A stretch of 64,000 bases of DNA from Chitinophaga flava (lineage in GTDB: Bacteria > Bacteroidota > Bacteroidia > Chitinophagales > Chitinophagaceae): NCBI RefSeq assembly GCF_003308995.1, contig NZ_QFFJ01000002.1:1302001-1366000 (forward strand), in the 5' to 3' direction. The number at the start of each line of letters is the position of its first letter. The first letter of the stretch is position 1. The notes under the pieces are model-generated. The model saw nothing but the letters and a program-made list of their open reading frames with translations, searched no databases and was not told the origin of the DNA. Below, in pieces: positions 42,434 to 51,948 of this stretch. The translations under genes were made by a program, and so were the position numbers.

Positions 42434-44851
42434 ATGACATCCAAAGGAAAGAATGCACGGAAAATCCTGTCAACAGAAACCGGCACTGCGGGCGAGCCTG
42501 GCATATTCTCGCTACCCATCATTGCCTGGCTCCGGCATACCAATGCCGGTATCCTCGTGACCGATGAAAAATTCCAATGGCAATGGGCCAACGAGATTTT
42601 TCTGCAACATCTGCCCGGACCTTTCCCGGAAAATGCAGCTTTCGATGAACTCATCAGCTGCTTCCGGCCTCTCATCTCCAACGTACAGGCTTTTGAGGAA
42701 AGAGTGAATATCCTCCGCCAGGAAAAAAAGCCCTTTTTCGGCTGGGAAGTAATCCTCGAAAACGGTATGATCCTGGAAGTTACCTACATGCCCGTCTTCG
42801 ATAAACAAAACTTCATCGGCAGCATCTGGCAGGTAGTCAATATCACCCGCAAACACCACGTACAGGAAGAAATCAAGCGGAATGAGCACAAATTCAGGGT
42901 GATGCTCAATAATCTCAACGCGGCCATGTGCGAAACCGACCTGAAAGGCAATATCACCCGCGTATACGAAAGTTTCTGCCGCCTGTCAGGTTATGCAGAA
43001 GAAGAGCTGATCGGCAAAAATATCACGGAAGTATTTGTGCCGGAAGAAAATAAAAAATTTGCCCATGCCCTCCGCAGGAAACGCCTCTCCGAAAACGTTC
43101 CCCTGCTCTATGACATGGAAATCATGCTCAAAGACGGCTCCCGCAGATGGGTTCTCGCCAGCTCCGCCAATGTCTACGACCGAAACGGTAAAATCACCGG
43201 CGGCGCCGGTATCCACATGGACATTACTGGCCAGAAACGCCTCCAGCAGGAACTGGAAGAAGCCCGCCGCCACGCCGAAGAAGCCCGCCATGCCCAGAAA
43301 GACTTCCTGGCCAGCATGAGCCACGAAATACGCACTCCCCTCAATGCCATCATCGGAATGGCTCACCTCCTCGAGGAAACAAACCTCGACCCGCAGCAAA
43401 AAGAATATGTCAACATCCTCAAACATTCCTCTGGCATCCTCCTCGGCATCGTCAGCGATATCCTCGATATCTCCCGCATCGAAGCCGGTGAACTGCAGGT
43501 CAACCAACGGGAATTTAACCCCCGCGAAATAATTCAGTCACTCCGCCATACCTTTGAGCTGAAACTGGGCCGCCGGCCCATTATCATCAACACCGAACTC
43601 GATGCCAATCTTAACACCTGGCTGATTGGTGATGACGTGTTATTGAACCAAATACTCATCAATTTGTTAGGTAATGCGGAAAAATTCACCAAAGAAGGGG
43701 AAATAGCCATTAAAGCCACCCAGGAAAGCTGGCTGGATAATAAGTTATGGGTAAGGTTCCGTGTCTGCGATACCGGTATTGGCATCAAAAAAGATAAACT
43801 GGAACTGATTTTCCGTAACTATAAACAGGCAGAAGGAGACATCCGCGAAAACTATGGCGGCACCGGCCTGGGCCTCGCCATCGTAAAACAGCTGGTGGAA
43901 CTGCTTGGCGGATCCATTGAAGTGGAAGACTATCCGGGATATAGTACCTGTTTCTCCTTTAACCTGCCGTTTATGGATAGTAGGAAACCAATTTCAGCAG
44001 CAGGAACAAAACCTGGTAAAAAGCTGAAACAACGTACCTTTGAAGATGCAAGGGTCCTCGTGGTGGAAGATAATCCGATGAACCTGCGTTATATCATGAG
44101 CCTCCTGGAAAAATATAAAATCAACTACCAGCTGGCCACCAATGGACCCGATGCGAAATGGTTCCTCAACGCCCGGCAATACGACCTTGTTCTCATGGAT
44201 ATCCGTATACCTGGTATGAACGGACTGGAACTGACACAGGAAATCAGAGCAGATGAAAATCAACCGAATGTGGCTACTCCAGTAATTGCCACTACCGCTG
44301 TAGCGATGGAAAACACTGCCGCCACCGTCAGAGCCGCCGGAATAACCGATATTCTGATCAAGCCATACACACCCGATCAGCTATGGCAGATCTTTAATAA
44401 ATATCTCAACGAAGAAGAAACAGAACTAATAATGGAAGAAGAAGTGCAGAACATCAGCGGATTTGAGTTCCATGGGGAACTGGATGTCAGGTATCTTACA
44501 GCCCTCTATGAGAATAATATCTCCTATGCGGCTGACCTGTTTGAAATTTTTATACGAACGATTAAAGACGAAATGCAGAAGCTGGAAAATATGGTGGAGA
44601 AGGATGACTGGGAAAAAGCCAAATTCCAGGTCCATAAACTCAAACCTAATTTCGCTATGGTGGGCCTCACCTGGATCAGCGCCAAAATGCAGGAACTCGA
44701 AAATAACCTCCGCACCGGCGAACCTCAGCATCCCGAAGAGGCCACACAGCTCTTCCGCGAAGTAGTAGGGGACGTGGAAAAATACTATCCGATCGTAGAT
44801 GAAGAATATGCCCGCATGCGGGAATTCATCAACTCGGCCGCTCATCAATAA
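42434..44851 (+). CDS. Hybrid sensor histidine kinase with PAS, receiver and Hpt domains
   Basis: An 805-residue soluble phosphorelay protein with no membrane helices. Two PAS domains come first (about 30-140 and 150-270, the second reading MLNNLNAAMCETDLKGNITR). A short coiled coil leads to HisKA with phospho-His 297 in ASMSHEIRTPLNAI. The HATPase follows (NLLGNAEKFT, DTGIGI, GTGLGLAIVKQL). The receiver domain starts at VLVVEDNPMN with phospho-Asp 589 in LVLMDIRIPGMNG. The C-terminal Hpt has His 734 in KFQVHKLKPNF. All relay residues are present, so a complete His-Asp-His relay is possible within one chain. Its final 7 bases overlap the convergent kinase gene. Confidence 0.95.
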   Translation: MTSKGKNARKILSTETGTAGEPGIFSLPIIAWLRHTNAGILVTDEKFQWQWANEIFLQHLPGPFPENAAFDELISCFRPLISNVQAFEERVNILRQEKKPFFGWEVILENGMILEVTYMPVFDKQNFIGSIWQVVNITRKHHVQEEIKRNEHKFRVMLNNLNAAMCETDLKGNITRVYESFCRLSGYAEEELIGKNITEVFVPEENKKFAHALRRKRLSENVPLLYDMEIMLKDGSRRWVLASSANVYDRNGKITGGAGIHMDITGQKRLQQELEEARRHAEEARHAQKDFLASMSHEIRTPLNAIIGMAHLLEETNLDPQQKEYVNILKHSSGILLGIVSDILDISRIEAGELQVNQREFNPREIIQSLRHTFELKLGRRPIIINTELDANLNTWLIGDDVLLNQILINLLGNAEKFTKEGEIAIKATQESWLDNKLWVRFRVCDTGIGIKKDKLELIFRNYKQAEGDIRENYGGTGLGLAIVKQLVELLGGSIEVEDYPGYSTCFSFNLPFMDSRKPISAAGTKPGKKLKQRTFEDARVLVVEDNPMNLRYIMSLLEKYKINYQLATNGPDAKWFLNARQYDLVLMDIRIPGMNGLELTQEIRADENQPNVATPVIATTAVAMENTAATVRAAGITDILIKPYTPDQLWQIFNKYLNEEETELIMEEEVQNISGFEFHGELDVRYLTALYENNISYAADLFEIFIRTIKDEMQKLENMVEKDDWEKAKFQVHKLKPNFAMVGLTWISAKMQELENNLRTGEPQHPEEATQLFREVVGDVEKYYPIVDEEYARMREFINSAAHQ

Positions 44852-45723
44852 GCCTGCAGTATCTCCTTGATGCTGTTGTAATAGTTTCCGCCAAACAACA
44901 ACGTATGTACCAGCAACGGATATAACTGGCAAACCCCTATCCGCTGTTGCCATCCCGGCGACAGCGGCCAGGCTGCCTGGTAAGCATAATAAAACCGGGT
45001 ATCAAAGCCTCCAAACAAACGTGTCATCGCCAGGTCCATCTCCCGGTGCCCGTAGTATATAGCAGGGTCAAATACACATACCTTACCATCCTGCCCAACC
45101 ATAAAATTCCCCGACCACAAATCCCCATGCAACAATGCCGGTGCATCTGCCGGAAACAGCTGTGGCAACCGTTTGCATAAACGCTCCATCTGATACATCA
45201 TGTTCTGGTCAATGATCTGCTGGTCATAGGCTATCTTCGCCAGCGGCAACAACCGGTTGAAGGCATAAAACACCGGCCAGTTGGTATAAGGTGTATTGTA
45301 TTGTTTTAAAGTTCCAATATAATTTGGCGCCGCATAACCAAAATGTGGCTGTGTTTTCTTGTGCAGCTGTGCCAGCGAGGCCCCAAAATCTTCCCAGAAA
45401 TCCTGTATGGCCACCCCTTTGATCAGATGCTCCATCAACAGGTAGGTCTGACCATTACAGGAGCCATAAGCCAATGGCTGCGGCACTGCCAGCGCATGCG
45501 TAGCATACAGCGCCTCCAGGCCGGCATATTCTGCGGCAAACATTTCAGGGTAACGTTTGGCATCATTCAGTTTCAGGAAAAAATACCCTTCGTTGGTGGC
45601 TATACGAAATGTTTGATTAATATCACCGCCGTGTACACTTTTTGCGTCATTAATATGTATTTTCACCTTTAGTTGCTCGGATAGGGCCGTGCTGAGTTGC
45701 CGTTGTAAAATTTCATCTATCAT
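44845..45723 (-). CDS. Fructosamine kinase family protein
   Basis: A 292-residue cytoplasmic kinase of the aminoglycoside-phosphotransferase-like fold. Bacterial members phosphorylate ribulosamines or fructosamines to start protein deglycation. Motifs are the N-terminal GGDINQTFRI, the ATP-lysine in YFFLKLN, the catalytic loop LLHGDLWSGN and the DPA Mg-site in CVFDPAIYYGHREMDLAM. Length is as expected. It ends inside the last codons of the hybrid kinase on the opposite strand and is divergent from the DUF3810 gene 14 bases away, so both promoters must lie within the genes or be very compact. Confidence 0.92.
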   Translation of the reverse strand: MIDEILQRQLSTALSEQLKVKIHINDAKSVHGGDINQTFRIATNEGYFFLKLNDAKRYPEMFAAEYAGLEALYATHALAVPQPLAYGSCNGQTYLLMEHLIKGVAIQDFWEDFGASLAQLHKKTQPHFGYAAPNYIGTLKQYNTPYTNWPVFYAFNRLLPLAKIAYDQQIIDQNMMYQMERLCKRLPQLFPADAPALLHGDLWSGNFMVGQDGKVCVFDPAIYYGHREMDLAMTRLFGGFDTRFYYAYQAAWPLSPGWQQRIGVCQLYPLLVHTLLFGGNYYNSIKEILQAY

Positions 45724-45737
45724 GTTTCGCCGCTTAT

Positions 45738-46820
45738 ATGGAAACGAGTGCCAAAATTAAAAAGAAGATCGTTCGTATTGTATTAACACTTGCGGTTATA
45801 CTGTTGTTAAAGGGATTGTTCGCCTGGAGCCATCACTTCAGTGATTGCTACTTCCATAGGTGGTATATCTGGAGTAGTAGGGCATTTCGTCAGTTAACAG
45901 GTATAGTACCATTTAGTGTTGGGGACGTAATATATATAGCCTGGATCGGAACCGCCATATTTTTTCTGTTAAAACTATGTTATAAACTTATCCGGATGCA
46001 ATGGGGTGCTTCCGGCTTGCTGGTGCTGCGTGGCATTCATTTTATACTGAAGCTTTACCTGGCTTTTCTTATCTTGTGGGGCTTCAATTATGAACGTAAC
46101 ACCCTCCTGCACGATACGGGCATCATTACCGGCGCCTATAACACCCAACAGCTGTACCAGTTGTCGGATACCCTGCTGAAACTGACCAATGCGGAAAAGC
46201 TTAAACTGGGAGATACATTGGGCATTACACTACCCGATACTACAGTGCCCGTCTTTAAAAAAGCGGTGATGGCGTATACTACTGCCGCAGGTCAATGGCC
46301 TGCCTTCCGTTATAAATCACCTAGTGTAAAGCCCGCCATGTTCGGCGAATGGCTCAACTATCCCGGGGTGACAGGCTACCTCAACCCCTTCTCCGGAGAA
46401 GCTCAGGTAAACACCACCACTCCATCTGTACTGCTGCCTATCATCACCTGCCATGAAATAGCCCACCAGCTGGGATATGCTCCCGAAGAAGATGCTAATT
46501 TCGTAGGATACCTGGCTGCCACCAGTTCATCGGATAGCCATTTCCGTTATTCGGCCAACTTCGATATGTTCCTTTATAGCGTTAAACAGCTGGCCGTCAG
46601 AGATACTGCCATGGCAAAAGAAGTATGGCACCGGGCCATGCCTGGCGTAAAAGCCGACTATAAGAACATCGTTAAATTCTATGAGCAGTATACCGGTAAA
46701 GTGGAAGATTACTCTACCATCCTATACGACAAATATCTGAAGGCTAATAAACAGGACAAAGGAATACGCAGCTACAGCGAAGTGACCGGCTGGCTCATTG
46801 CCTGGTTTAAAATCCGGTAA
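45738..46820 (+). CDS. DUF3810 domain membrane protein, putative zinc metallopeptidase
   Basis: A 360-residue protein with three N-terminal membrane helices (about 10-30, 60-85 and 100-120) and a large domain on the outer face. That domain contains CHEIAHQLGYAPEEDANFVG, an HExxH zinc motif followed by a downstream Glu in the gluzincin manner. The stretch PGVTGYLNPFSGEAQVN before it is typical of DUF3810. It is likely a membrane-bound peptidase, but activity has not been demonstrated to my knowledge. Its stop codon abuts the stop codon of the arginase-like gene on the other strand with no base between. Confidence 0.88.
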   Translation: METSAKIKKKIVRIVLTLAVILLLKGLFAWSHHFSDCYFHRWYIWSSRAFRQLTGIVPFSVGDVIYIAWIGTAIFFLLKLCYKLIRMQWGASGLLVLRGIHFILKLYLAFLILWGFNYERNTLLHDTGIITGAYNTQQLYQLSDTLLKLTNAEKLKLGDTLGITLPDTTVPVFKKAVMAYTTAAGQWPAFRYKSPSVKPAMFGEWLNYPGVTGYLNPFSGEAQVNTTTPSVLLPIITCHEIAHQLGYAPEEDANFVGYLAATSSSDSHFRYSANFDMFLYSVKQLAVRDTAMAKEVWHRAMPGVKADYKNIVKFYEQYTGKVEDYSTILYDKYLKANKQDKGIRSYSEVTGWLIAWFKIR

Positions 46821-47768
46821 TCAGTTCATCATCAGTACGTTCACACTGCGCTGCAGGATGTTGAAGGCTATCTCCGCCATCAGATTTTCCCGGTCCAGTG
46901 TAGGGTTTACCTCTGTGATCTCAAAACAGCAGATCTTGCGGTGCTGCATGAATTTGGCAATCAGGTCTTCGGCCTCGCGTTCCCTTAAGCCATTGCTTAC
47001 CGGCGTGCCCGTACCCTTGGAAATGGAAGCGTCCAGACTGTCCACATCAAAAGACACATAGATATAATCACAATCACTCAGGTAGCGGAACACCGATCGG
47101 GAGATATTTTCAGGCCCTTTACGGCGTACCTCGTTGGTGGTGATCACTTTCATGCCGTACTGCTTGATCAGGTAGTCTTCTTCCTTCTCATAATCCCGCA
47201 GGGAAATGAACACAATATCCTCGGGTAACACCTTAGGGGCGATTTTTCCGATGTTTTTAAGGGCATTCCACATCCCTGTGGTTGGTTCGTCGAGGTCATG
47301 CACCTTGCAGTCGAGGTTGTCCTCTGCAATCGCGGTGGCCAGCGGCATCCCGTGCATATTGCCGGAAGGGGTGGTGTAAGGAGTATGGAGGTCGGCATGG
47401 GCATCAATCCAGATAACACCCAGCTTGGACTTGGGGTGCGCCATCTTCAGCCCGGCGATGGTGGCGCCGGCAGTGCTATGGTCACCGGAAAGGACCACCG
47501 GAAACCAGTTGGCCTTTACCGTTTCACAAACACTTTTACTGATACGCTCATACATATTGACGGTACCTTTGATCCGCTTGGCATAAGGGGATTCAATGGG
47601 TTCAAACAGTAATTTGTTTTCCGTTTCGATTGCTTCGGTGGGGAAGTGTACAAAAAAGTTGCTCATGAAGTCCAGTGCAGCTATCTTGATCGCGTCCACG
47701 CCCAGGCTGGCGCCACGGGTACCAGCCCCTATTTCCGACTTGACTTCTATTATTTTAATATTCTTCAT
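46821..47768 (-). CDS. Arginase/agmatinase/formiminoglutamase family enzyme
   Basis: A 315-residue ureohydrolase-fold enzyme that hydrolyses a guanidino or formimino group with a dinuclear Mn centre. Metal ligands are all in place: the His of LSGDHST, the WIDAHADLHTP set (D-x-H-x-D) and VSFDVDSLDAS (D-x-D). The TPVSNGL loop and the substrate-side SGNMHGMPLA with a His are arginase-like. Sequence alone does not separate arginase from relatives. The conserved NMHGMP favours arginase. No other amino-acid catabolism gene is nearby. Confidence 0.9.
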   Translation of the reverse strand: MKNIKIIEVKSEIGAGTRGASLGVDAIKIAALDFMSNFFVHFPTEAIETENKLLFEPIESPYAKRIKGTVNMYERISKSVCETVKANWFPVVLSGDHSTAGATIAGLKMAHPKSKLGVIWIDAHADLHTPYTTPSGNMHGMPLATAIAEDNLDCKVHDLDEPTTGMWNALKNIGKIAPKVLPEDIVFISLRDYEKEEDYLIKQYGMKVITTNEVRRKGPENISRSVFRYLSDCDYIYVSFDVDSLDASISKGTGTPVSNGLREREAEDLIAKFMQHRKICCFEITEVNPTLDRENLMAEIAFNILQRSVNVLMMN

Positions 47769-48014
47769 AAAGTTTTCATTACCGGCAAGCTACAGGATTT
47801 TAAGAGAACCCCCAAAGCAGCAGGACCGGCAATGGTGAAAAAGTTCTATATAATGTATAAACCAAATCCAATACTGTTGCGTTATCCTGCTATTTTATTC
47901 AATAATTTCCGGGATATGGTTGACAACGTTGAATTTTACGAGTGGCATTTTTTTACGTCCTGATTTATAAATAATTTGGGTGGATCACTATTCATAAAAC
48001 AACAACTATAAACC

Positions 48015-49154
48015 ATGGACTATCAACTTACGGAAGAGCATCTGATGATTCAAAAGGCTGCACGTGATTTCGCCAATACGGAACTATTACCCGGGGTGAT
48101 AGAGCGTGATGAGCACCAGAAATTCCCTGCCGAACAGATCAAGAAACTCGGAGAACTGGGATTTTTGGGTATGATGGTAAGCCCCAAATATGGGGGTGCC
48201 GGTCTCGATACCATCTCCTATGTACTGGCGATGGAAGAGATCTCCAAAATAGATGCCTCTGCCTCCGTAGTGATGAGTGTTAATAATTCACTGGTATGCT
48301 GGGGGCTGGAAACCTATGGTACCGAAGAACAAAAACAGAAATACCTGGTGCCCCTGGCCAAAGGCGAGATTATCGGCGCTTTCCTGCTGAGTGAGCCGGA
48401 AGCCGGTTCCGACGCCACCTCCCAGCGCACTACCGCCGAAGATAAAGGAGATCACTACCTGGTAAACGGTACCAAAAACTGGATCACCAACGGTAACTCC
48501 GCCAGCGTATACCTCGTAATGACCCAAACCCACCCTGAAAAGGGCAGCAAAGGGATCAATGCCCTGATCATCGAAAAAAACAGCCCTGGCGTGACCGTAG
48601 GCGCCAAGGAAAACAAACTGGGCATCCGCGGTAGCGATACCCACAGCATCATGTTCCAGGACGTTAAAGTGCCAAAAGAAAACAGAATAGGGGAAGACGG
48701 CTTCGGCTTCAAATTCGCCATGAAAACACTGGCCGGCGGCCGTATCGGCATCGCCTCCCAGGCGCTGGGCATCGCCAGCGGCGCTTATGAGCTGGCCCTC
48801 AAATATTCCAAAGAAAGAAAAGCTTTCGGCAAGGAAATCTCCCAGCACCAGGCCATCCAGTTCAAACTGGCGGATATGGCAACCCGTATCGAAGCTTCCC
48901 GCCTGCTTTGCCTCAAAGCTGCCTGGGAAAAAGACCAGCACCTCGATTACACCCTCAGTGGCTCTATGGCTAAAGTGTTCTCCTCCGAAACTGCGATGTG
49001 GGTAACCACCGAAGCAGTGCAGGTACACGGCGGTTATGGCTATGTAAAAGAATACCACGTTGAACGCCTCATGCGTGACGCCAAGATCACACAGATCTAC
49101 GAAGGCACCTCAGAAGTGCAGCGGATCGTGATCAGCCGCTCCATCCTGGGGTAA
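48015..49154 (+). CDS. Acyl-CoA dehydrogenase
   Basis: A FAD-dependent enzyme of 379 residues that introduces the 2,3 double bond in acyl-CoA. Its length and sequence style match short/branched-chain dehydrogenases. Visible features are the FAD signature FLLSEPEAGSDA near 120, the WITNGN strand, the middle KLGIRGSDTHSI, the dimer FAD contact and QVHGGYGYVKEY. The catalytic base is the Glu in QIYEGTSEVQRI near the C terminus, as in butyryl-CoA dehydrogenase. Monocistronic, closed by a clear terminator. It could act before the enoyl-CoA hydratase at 31293. Confidence 0.94.
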   Translation: MDYQLTEEHLMIQKAARDFANTELLPGVIERDEHQKFPAEQIKKLGELGFLGMMVSPKYGGAGLDTISYVLAMEEISKIDASASVVMSVNNSLVCWGLETYGTEEQKQKYLVPLAKGEIIGAFLLSEPEAGSDATSQRTTAEDKGDHYLVNGTKNWITNGNSASVYLVMTQTHPEKGSKGINALIIEKNSPGVTVGAKENKLGIRGSDTHSIMFQDVKVPKENRIGEDGFGFKFAMKTLAGGRIGIASQALGIASGAYELALKYSKERKAFGKEISQHQAIQFKLADMATRIEASRLLCLKAAWEKDQHLDYTLSGSMAKVFSSETAMWVTTEAVQVHGGYGYVKEYHVERLMRDAKITQIYEGTSEVQRIVISRSILG

Positions 49155-49174
49155 AATCATCACCAAATATTCCA

Positions 49175-49211
49175 AAGGGCTGACCAGCAAACGCGGTCGG
49201 CCCTTTTTTAT
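49175..49211 (+). terminator. Rho-independent terminator of the acyl-CoA dehydrogenase gene
   Basis: AAAGGGCTGACC pairs with GGTCGGCCCTTT (one G-T pair) around a 9-base loop and is followed by a T run. Confidence 0.88.
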
Positions 49212-49246
49212 ATGGCCCCAATCTCTAATTTTTTTATTTTTGTCAG

Positions 49247-49933
49247 ATGGCTATCAACATCACCGCCTATAAAGAGGTGCTGTCTGCCCTGACACCTTAT
49301 CATGCCAAACTGGTGGCGGTTTCCAAAACCAAACCAGTAGAGGATATAGAGGCATTTTATGCAACAGGACAACGCATCTTTGGCGAAAATTACGTACAGG
49401 AATTAGTAGAAAAACAGGCAGTATTGCCGGCAGACATCGAATGGCACTTTATTGGGCACCTCCAGTCCAATAAAGTAAAGTATCTGGCCCCTTTTGTACA
49501 TACCATCCATGCAATAGACAGCCTGAAGCTGCTGCAGGAGATCAACAAACAGGCCGCCAAAAACCAGCGTGTCATCAACTGCCTGCTACAGGTACATATT
49601 GCCGCGGAAGAAACCAAGTTTGGCCTCGATGAGCAGGAATTACAGCAACTGCTCGCCTTCTGGGAATCTCACCCTGCAGATTTCGAACATATACACATCG
49701 CCGGCATGATGGGCATGGCCACCAACACCAACAATGAATCACAGGTCCGCCAAGAGTTCCACCAGCTCCACCAGTTATTCGGGTCTGTTAAAACAAGATT
49801 TTTTAACAACAAGGATTATTTCAGGGAACTATCCATCGGCATGAGCGCTGACTATCCCATCGCACTGGAGGAGGGCAGTACCATGGTACGTATCGGCAGC
49901 CTGCTGTTTGGAGAAAGGAACTATAATAAGTAA
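49247..49933 (+). CDS. YggS family pyridoxal-phosphate homeostasis protein
   Basis: A 228-residue PLP-binding single-domain barrel (fold-type III, without catalytic domain) that buffers cellular PLP. The PLP lysine lies in LVAVSKTKPVEDI. Other family motifs are FGENYVQEL, WHFIGHLQSNKVKYL, and the phosphate site LSIGMSADYPIAL with GSTMVRIGSLLFGER at the end. The next gene starts 13 bases after its stop codon on the same strand, so the two are probably co-transcribed. Confidence 0.95.
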   Translation: MAINITAYKEVLSALTPYHAKLVAVSKTKPVEDIEAFYATGQRIFGENYVQELVEKQAVLPADIEWHFIGHLQSNKVKYLAPFVHTIHAIDSLKLLQEINKQAAKNQRVINCLLQVHIAAEETKFGLDEQELQQLLAFWESHPADFEHIHIAGMMGMATNTNNESQVRQEFHQLHQLFGSVKTRFFNNKDYFRELSIGMSADYPIALEEGSTMVRIGSLLFGERNYNK

Positions 49934-49946
49934 CCTAGTAAAACTT

Positions 49947-51182
49947 ATGAAGAAACTTTGGATCTATTGCCTCGCAGGTATCGGCATGGCCGCCTGCAAT
50001 ACCGGCAACACTAAAAAAGAACTCAGCGACGGCGTATGGAAAGCCAGCCTGCACCGGGCCGATGGCGCCAACATCGTATTTAATTTCCAGGTAAAGGATA
50101 CAGCCGGCAAAAAAGTACTGTATGTACTCAACGCTACTGATAAACTGCTGGTAGATGATGTAAAAGTGAACGGTGACTCCGTATTTATCAAAATGCCTTT
50201 CTTTGATTCTGAATTTAAGGCCCGCCTTGCAGAAGGTGGCAACCTCGAAGGACAATGGATCAGGCACCTCGCAGATAAAGACGTGTCTATCCCCTTTACT
50301 GCCCAGCCTCATACAGCAGAACGTTTCAAAAAAGGCGCTGCTCCTGCTCAACAGGTGACAGGCCGCTGGGTAACAACATTTGTGGACAAGGATAAATCCA
50401 GCGAAGCCATCGGCGAATTTAAACAGATGGGCGACCTGGTATACGGAACTTTCCTCACCACCACGGGTGACTACCGCTTCCTCGATGGTATCATGGACGG
50501 CGATACACTCCGCCTCTCTACCTTCGACGGCTCTCATGCATACCTCTTTACAGGCCTGGTGAAAAAAGACAGTATCGTCAACGGCCGCTTCTTCGCTGGC
50601 ATTGGCGACCATGTGGAAGACTGGACCGCCGTGAAAAACGACTCCGCCAAACTGCCCGATGAGCGTACCCTGGCCACGATGAAACCCGGCCAGTCTAAAC
50701 TGGACTTCACCTTCCCGGACCTCAACGGCAATAAAGTAAACATCAACGACGACCGCTTCAAAAACAAAGTGGTGGTGATCACCCTCATGGGCTCCTGGTG
50801 TCCCAACTGTATGGACGAAACCGGCTTCCTGAGCCAGTGGTACAAGAAAAACAAAGACCGCGGTGTGGAAGTGATCGGCCTGGCATACGAACGTACGCCC
50901 GACTTTGAGAAGTCCAAAAAAGCACTCACCGGCTTCCTCCAACGTTTCGATGTACAGTATCCGGTGCTCATTACCGGCGTTACGCCAGCTGACCCGGAAA
51001 AAGGGGAGAAGACCCTGCCACAGCTGACTGGTATCAAAGGGTTCCCGACTACTATCTTCATCGATAAAAAAGGAAACGTAAAAGAAGTACATACCGGCTT
51101 CTCCGGCCCTGGTACCGGTGAACACTATGAACAGTTCAAAGCAGATTTTGAGAGATTAATCACTCAGTTGCTAGCATCCTGA
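49947..51182 (+). CDS. TlpA-type thioredoxin-fold lipoprotein
   Basis: A 411-residue exported protein. The start at 49947 (MKKLWIYCLAGIGMAACN) gives a proper lipoprotein signal with Cys 17; the longer frame from 49908 would bury it. The first half (about 25-245) is beta-rich with two repeats of the kind found in DUF4369-like N-terminal regions (KASLHRADGANIVFNF and TTFVDKDKSSEAIGEF). The TlpA domain begins near 265 (LDFTFPDLNGNKVN) with redox motif SWCPNCM and cis-proline GFPTT. The CPNC site suggests a disulfide reductase on the periplasmic side. Client proteins are unknown. Confidence 0.9.
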   Translation: MKKLWIYCLAGIGMAACNTGNTKKELSDGVWKASLHRADGANIVFNFQVKDTAGKKVLYVLNATDKLLVDDVKVNGDSVFIKMPFFDSEFKARLAEGGNLEGQWIRHLADKDVSIPFTAQPHTAERFKKGAAPAQQVTGRWVTTFVDKDKSSEAIGEFKQMGDLVYGTFLTTTGDYRFLDGIMDGDTLRLSTFDGSHAYLFTGLVKKDSIVNGRFFAGIGDHVEDWTAVKNDSAKLPDERTLATMKPGQSKLDFTFPDLNGNKVNINDDRFKNKVVVITLMGSWCPNCMDETGFLSQWYKKNKDRGVEVIGLAYERTPDFEKSKKALTGFLQRFDVQYPVLITGVTPADPEKGEKTLPQLTGIKGFPTTIFIDKKGNVKEVHTGFSGPGTGEHYEQFKADFERLITQLLAS

Positions 51183-51202
51183 AATGCTCCGTAAAATAGC
51201 GC

Positions 51203-51238
51203 AAATCCTTCCTGGTACACAGTTACCCGGAAGGATTT
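51203..51238 (+). terminator. Rho-independent terminator of the yggS-tlpA unit
   Basis: AAATCCTTCC pairs with GGAAGGATTT, with an inner GGTA/TACC extension, followed shortly by TTTTT. Confidence 0.8.
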
Positions 51239-51573
51239 GACTTTTTAAGAAAATTTATTTTTTCATCTCTTTCAAAAAGTATTGAAAAATTGAAAAAACT
51301 GCCTATTTTACTGCTCCGTTTGACTTTATGAATTCCACCATTATCTAACACGCTTGTCGTATCCACCTGTCCGGAACAATGTCAATTTCAGGTATTGTTC
51401 CGGTAAGGTTTCTCACCTTCCTCGTTTGTCTTTGTAAATTCCACTTCTTCCTTTCACCGTATATTAACATTTGTGGTGGCTGTTATGGCCTGATATTTGG
51501 AAATTCTGCTTTCATTGTGCAGGTTTTAAACCACGCACGCAGTTTTTTGTTAAACCATAAAAATCTACACATT
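51239..51573 (+). other. 335-base gene-free leader region upstream of the YtxH gene
   Basis: A frame open from 51379 runs into the YtxH gene but its first 65 codons look non-coding. The region contains a perfect hairpin, CCGGAACAAT (51371-51380) with ATTGTTCCGG (51394-51403), and T-rich stretches. I see no clear consensus promoter. It may be a long structured 5' leader. Confidence 0.4.
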
Positions 51574-51876
51574 ATGTCTACCATCAAATTTTTAGCAGGA
51601 GCAATAGCAGGGTTGACTACAGGGATTGTAATCGGTATGCTGACAGCTCCGGAAAGTGGCGATCATACCCGTAGAAAAATCAGGCATACTGCGGATGACT
51701 GGCGTAACAAAATCAATGGTATGATGAACCGTAGCGGCGAAGACCTCTCTGACCTTAAACAGGTATTTGAAAAGGAAATTGACGGTCTGCACAATGATAC
51801 CCGCGAGCGTGTTTTAAGGCTGATCGATAAAGCACAGAGCAAATATTACCGCTTTAAAAAGGAAGCGCTTTCTTAA
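51574..51876 (+). CDS. YtxH domain-containing protein
   Basis: A 100-residue protein from the ATG at 51574 (MSTIKFLAGAIAGLTTGIVI). A glycine-rich membrane helix (residues 6-26) ends in the family signature GMLTAPESGDHTRRKIR. A long amphipathic, charged helix follows to the C terminus (DLKQVFEKEIDGLHNDTRER). YtxH/gas-vesicle-like proteins are small stress-associated envelope proteins. Precise function is not known. The adjacent SRPBCC protein is another stress-type gene, convergent with this one. Confidence 0.88.
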   Translation: MSTIKFLAGAIAGLTTGIVIGMLTAPESGDHTRRKIRHTADDWRNKINGMMNRSGEDLSDLKQVFEKEIDGLHNDTRERVLRLIDKAQSKYYRFKKEALS

Positions 51877-51883
51877 TAACAAC

Positions 51884-51936
51884 AAATTACGAATTACGAA
51901 GGGACGATTTACTCATCAATTCGTAATTCGTAATTT
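51884..51936. terminator. Bidirectional hairpin built from TTCGTAATTCG repeats
   Basis: AAATTACGAATTACGAA (51884-51900) is the exact inverse of TTCGTAATTCGTAATTT (51920-51936). It lies between convergent genes. Related sequence recurs at 57976-58009. Confidence 0.65.
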
Positions 51937-51948
51937 TTAATTTATAAC

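Noticed and set aside
48288..49058. 256-residue frame opposite the acyl-CoA dehydrogenase
   Set aside because: Complement of a high-GC, codon-biased gene. The sense frame has every expected catalytic motif and the antisense product has none.
49935..51125. 396-residue frame opposite the TlpA-type lipoprotein gene
   Set aside because: Its length is a by-product of codon bias in the sense gene. The composition is abnormal, and the sense product has a signal peptide and a WCPNC motif.
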